Source of the DNA: Oscillospiraceae bacterium
Lineage (GTDB): Bacteria; Bacillota; Clostridia; Oscillospirales; Oscillospiraceae
NCBI GenBank assembly: GCA_017538775.1
Contig: JAFYIF010000028.1
Span: 1-15,676, forward strand
Direction of reading: 5' to 3'
Length of the DNA: 15,676 nt
The stretch's first letter is position 1; each line of letters opens with the position of its first letter. Of this stretch, positions 13,836 through 15,676 are shown piece after piece. Below the pieces are notes generated by a model, which was given only the letters and a program-made list of their open reading frames with translations, made no database searches and was not told the origin of the DNA. The position numbers were made by a program, and so were the translations under genes.

Positions 13836-14372
13836 TCACGCATCCTTTGTGTAGGTTGTCAGCTTTACGCGGCCATAACGGTACTCCCGCAGCTTGCGGT
13901 ACGGGGCCTCCAGCTCCGGCAGTGCCGTCTCGACGCGTGATTCACAAATGATTATACCACCATTGGTCAAAATGTCAAAGGTTTTCACGCGAAACAGCGC
14001 GTTTTTTGTAAGTTCGCTGTCATAGGGCGGGTCCAGGAAGATCAGATCGTAGCTGCCGCAGCGCTCCAGGAAGCGCAGGGCCTCGCTCTGGCACACCCGG
14101 ACCGGCAGTCCGGCGCGGCGGACGTTCTCCCGGATCAGGGCCAGGGCCTCCCGGCTCCGGTCCACCACCGTCACTTCGGATGCGCCCCGGCTGGCCGCCT
14201 CGATGCCCAGCTGGCCGGTGCCGCCGAAGAGGTCCAGCACCCGCCGCCCCTCCAGGTCGAACTGGCAGATGTTGAACATGGCCTCCTTCACCCGGTCCGT
14301 GGTGGGGCGGATGTCCATACCCTCCGGTTCCCGGAGCCGCCTCCCCCGGGCCTTGCCTGTGATGACTCTCAT
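13836..14372 (-). CDS. rsmD: 16S rRNA (guanine(966)-N2)-methyltransferase RsmD
   Basis: RsmD is a SAM-dependent methyltransferase acting on G966 of 16S rRNA in the 30S subunit. The 178 residues show the characteristic N-terminus MRVITGKARGRRL, then RPTTDRVKEAMFN (22-34). The SAM loop DLFGGTGQLGIEA lies at 47-59, the acidic VVDRS at 69-73, and the catalytic DPPY at 114-117. The ATG at 14372 overlaps the uvrC stop as ATGA, with AGGAGG 10 nt upstream within uvrC. A longer frame extending into uvrC is an out-of-frame shadow. The length is typical (about 180-200). It is followed by coaD after 3 nt. Confidence 0.95.
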   Translation of the reverse strand: MRVITGKARGRRLREPEGMDIRPTTDRVKEAMFNICQFDLEGRRVLDLFGGTGQLGIEAASRGASEVTVVDRSREALALIRENVRRAGLPVRVCQSEALRFLERCGSYDLIFLDPPYDSELTKNALFRVKTFDILTNGGIIICESRVETALPELEAPYRKLREYRYGRVKLTTYTKDA

Positions 14373-15676
14373 GTGTCCGCTCCCTCCTGCCTGTGAAAAT
14401 AGTCGTATACCGCCCGGGCCGTGCTGCGCGGCACCGCCTCGGCCAGCTCCTCCACCCCGGCCAAGCGGATGGCCTTCAGGCTCTTGAAGCGCCGCAGCAG
14501 GGCGTTCCGCCGGGCCTCCCCCACCCCGGGAATGGCGTCCAGCGCGGAGGCCACGGTCCCGGCCCGGAGGCTGCGGTGGTAGGCGATGGCGTAGCGGTGG
14601 ACCTCCTCCTGGATCGTGCCGATGAAGGAGAACACCGCCTGGTTGCCCACGATGCCGATCTCCCGCCCGTCGGGGGCGATCAGGGCCCGGGTGCGGTGGC
14701 GCTCGTCCTTCACCATGCCGAAGACCGGGAGGCTCAGCCCCAGGTCCGCAAGGGCCCGCTCCGCCGTCCGGGCGTGGGTGGCGCCCCCGTCGATCAGCAG
14801 CAGGTCCGGGATCTCGGCAAACTTCTCGTCCCCCTCCACGGCCCGGGTGAAGCGGCGGGACAGGGTCTCGTACATGCTGGCGTAGTCGTCCGCCCCCTCC
14901 ACGGTCTTCATCTTGAAGCGGCGGTAGTCCCGCTTCAGGGGCTTGCCGCCGACAAAGACCACCATGCCCGCCACCAGGCCGAAGTTGCCGGTGTTGGAGA
15001 TGTCGTAGGCCTCGATGCGGCGGGGCGGCGTGGGCAGCTCCAGGGTCCGCTGGAGCCACTCCAGGGTCTTGTTCCGGCGCTCGGTCTGGGTCGTGGCCCG
15101 CTGGACCTCCTCCCGGGCGTTCAGACAGGCGGTCTCCGTCAAAATCGCCTTGTCCCCCCGCTGGGGACTCAGCAGACGCACCCGGTGGCCCGCCTGTTCC
15201 GTCAGGAGCCGCTCCAGCTCCGCCCGGTCCTCCAGCTCCAGCGGCAGCAGCAGGGTCTTCGGCCAGGCCCCCCGGCGGGCGTAGAATTGCAGCACCAGGC
15301 GGCCTACCGCCTCGCTGTCACATTCCAATGGCTCATCCAGCAGCTCAAACTCCTTGTCCACCAGGCCGCCCTCGGCGTAGTGGAGGACCGCGAAGCCGGT
15401 TTTGGCCCCCCGGAAGAAACCCACCGCGTCCGTGTCCGCGAAGGCTGTGGCGATGACCTTCTGCCGCTGGCCCAGCTGCTCCAGGGCCCGCAGCCGGTCC
15501 CGGACCGCCGCCGCCGCCTCAAAGCGCAGGTCTTCGGCGGCATGTTCCATCTGTTCGGTCAGCGCGGCTTTCAGCTCCGCGGTCCGTCCGGAGAGGATCA
15601 GCACGGCCTGGTCCACGGCGGCGCGGTACTCCGCCGGGTCCGCCTCGGCCCGGCACCAGCCGACGCAGGCCCCCAG
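14369..15676 (-). CDS. uvrC: Excinuclease ABC subunit UvrC (C-terminal part; N-terminus beyond window)
   Basis: UvrC makes both incisions beside DNA lesions in nucleotide excision repair after UvrAB loading. The visible 435 residues run open to the right edge, so the GIY-YIG domain for the 3' cut is outside. What remains, in fragment numbering: a CVGWC motif (4-8) matching the last two iron-sulfur cysteines of the family; the UVR helix pair that binds UvrB (about 45-80); and the RNase H-like domain for the 5' cut with AYDISNTG (223-230), LLIDGG (293-298), KDERHR (323-328) and EEVHRYA (357-363). A helix-hairpin-helix end with IPGVGEARR (382-390) runs to about residue 425. A GTG at 15616 could be mistaken for a start but would split the domain. 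The 3' end overlaps rsmD by 4 bp. Confidence 0.96.
   Translation of the reverse strand: MGACVGWCRAEADPAEYRAAVDQAVLILSGRTAELKAALTEQMEHAAEDLRFEAAAAVRDRLRALEQLGQRQKVIATAFADTDAVGFFRGAKTGFAVLHYAEGGLVDKEFELLDEPLECDSEAVGRLVLQFYARRGAWPKTLLLPLELEDRAELERLLTEQAGHRVRLLSPQRGDKAILTETACLNAREEVQRATTQTERRNKTLEWLQRTLELPTPPRRIEAYDISNTGNFGLVAGMVVFVGGKPLKRDYRRFKMKTVEGADDYASMYETLSRRFTRAVEGDEKFAEIPDLLLIDGGATHARTAERALADLGLSLPVFGMVKDERHRTRALIAPDGREIGIVGNQAVFSFIGTIQEEVHRYAIAYHRSLRAGTVASALDAIPGVGEARRNALLRRFKSLKAIRLAGVEELAEAVPRSTARAVYDYFHRQEGADT

Noticed and set aside
13836..15059. A 407-codon version of rsmD extending into uvrC
   Set aside because: The extra residues are an out-of-frame reading of uvrC. The conserved RsmD start at 14372, with a Shine-Dalgarno and ATGA overlap, is clear.

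Overview
This is a GC-rich bacterial chromosome segment, almost certainly from an anaerobic Firmicute of the class Clostridia. The best guess is an Oscillospiraceae (Clostridium cluster IV) gut-type organism. The evidence is the Firmicute-style division and cell-wall (dcw) gene order, a PASTA-tailed class B PBP, a meso-DAP-type MurE, and a very high third-position GC that leaves long antisense reading frames open. The genus cannot be fixed from sequence alone. There are no rRNA or tRNA genes, no CRISPR array and no insertion sequence, and every gene except the one cut by the right edge looks intact.

Positions 20-10674 (minus strand, read right to left) hold one long dcw operon: mraZ, rsmH, ftsL, a two-PASTA class B PBP (spoVD/ftsI-like), murE, mraY, ftsW/spoVE, murG, murA. 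Junctions are tight (TGATG and ATGA overlaps, or gaps of about 20-130 bp) and nearly every start has a strong Shine-Dalgarno. The products make UDP-GlcNAc-enolpyruvate (MurA), add meso-DAP to the stem peptide (MurE), form lipid I (MraY) and lipid II (MurG), and polymerise and crosslink septal wall (FtsW, PBP, FtsL). MurD and murF are missing from the run. The operon has a TATAAT promoter followed by three 10-bp-spaced direct repeats that match the known MraZ operator layout, implying autoregulation.

Positions 10675-11203 are a 529-bp divergent intergenic region carrying the dcw promoter and operator, an AT-rich inverted repeat, and a near-consensus plus-strand promoter (TTGACA-17-TATACT). Positions 11204-12683 (plus strand) hold two tandem small DUF4190-like membrane proteins, an intrinsic terminator, and an Lgt-family gene with a divergent signature. 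A second hairpin terminator separates this unit from the convergent genes.

Positions 12824-15676 (minus strand) hold a second overlapping operon: uvrC (N-terminus beyond the window), rsmD, coaD and a small coiled-coil protein of unknown function. It combines nucleotide excision repair, 16S rRNA methylation and coenzyme A synthesis.

I found no convincing undescribed system. The points most worth a second look are the gapped dcw order, the MraZ operator array, the Lgt variant placed directly behind a terminator, the tandem membrane-protein pair, the long basic FtsL tail, and the coiled-coil gene overlapping coaD.
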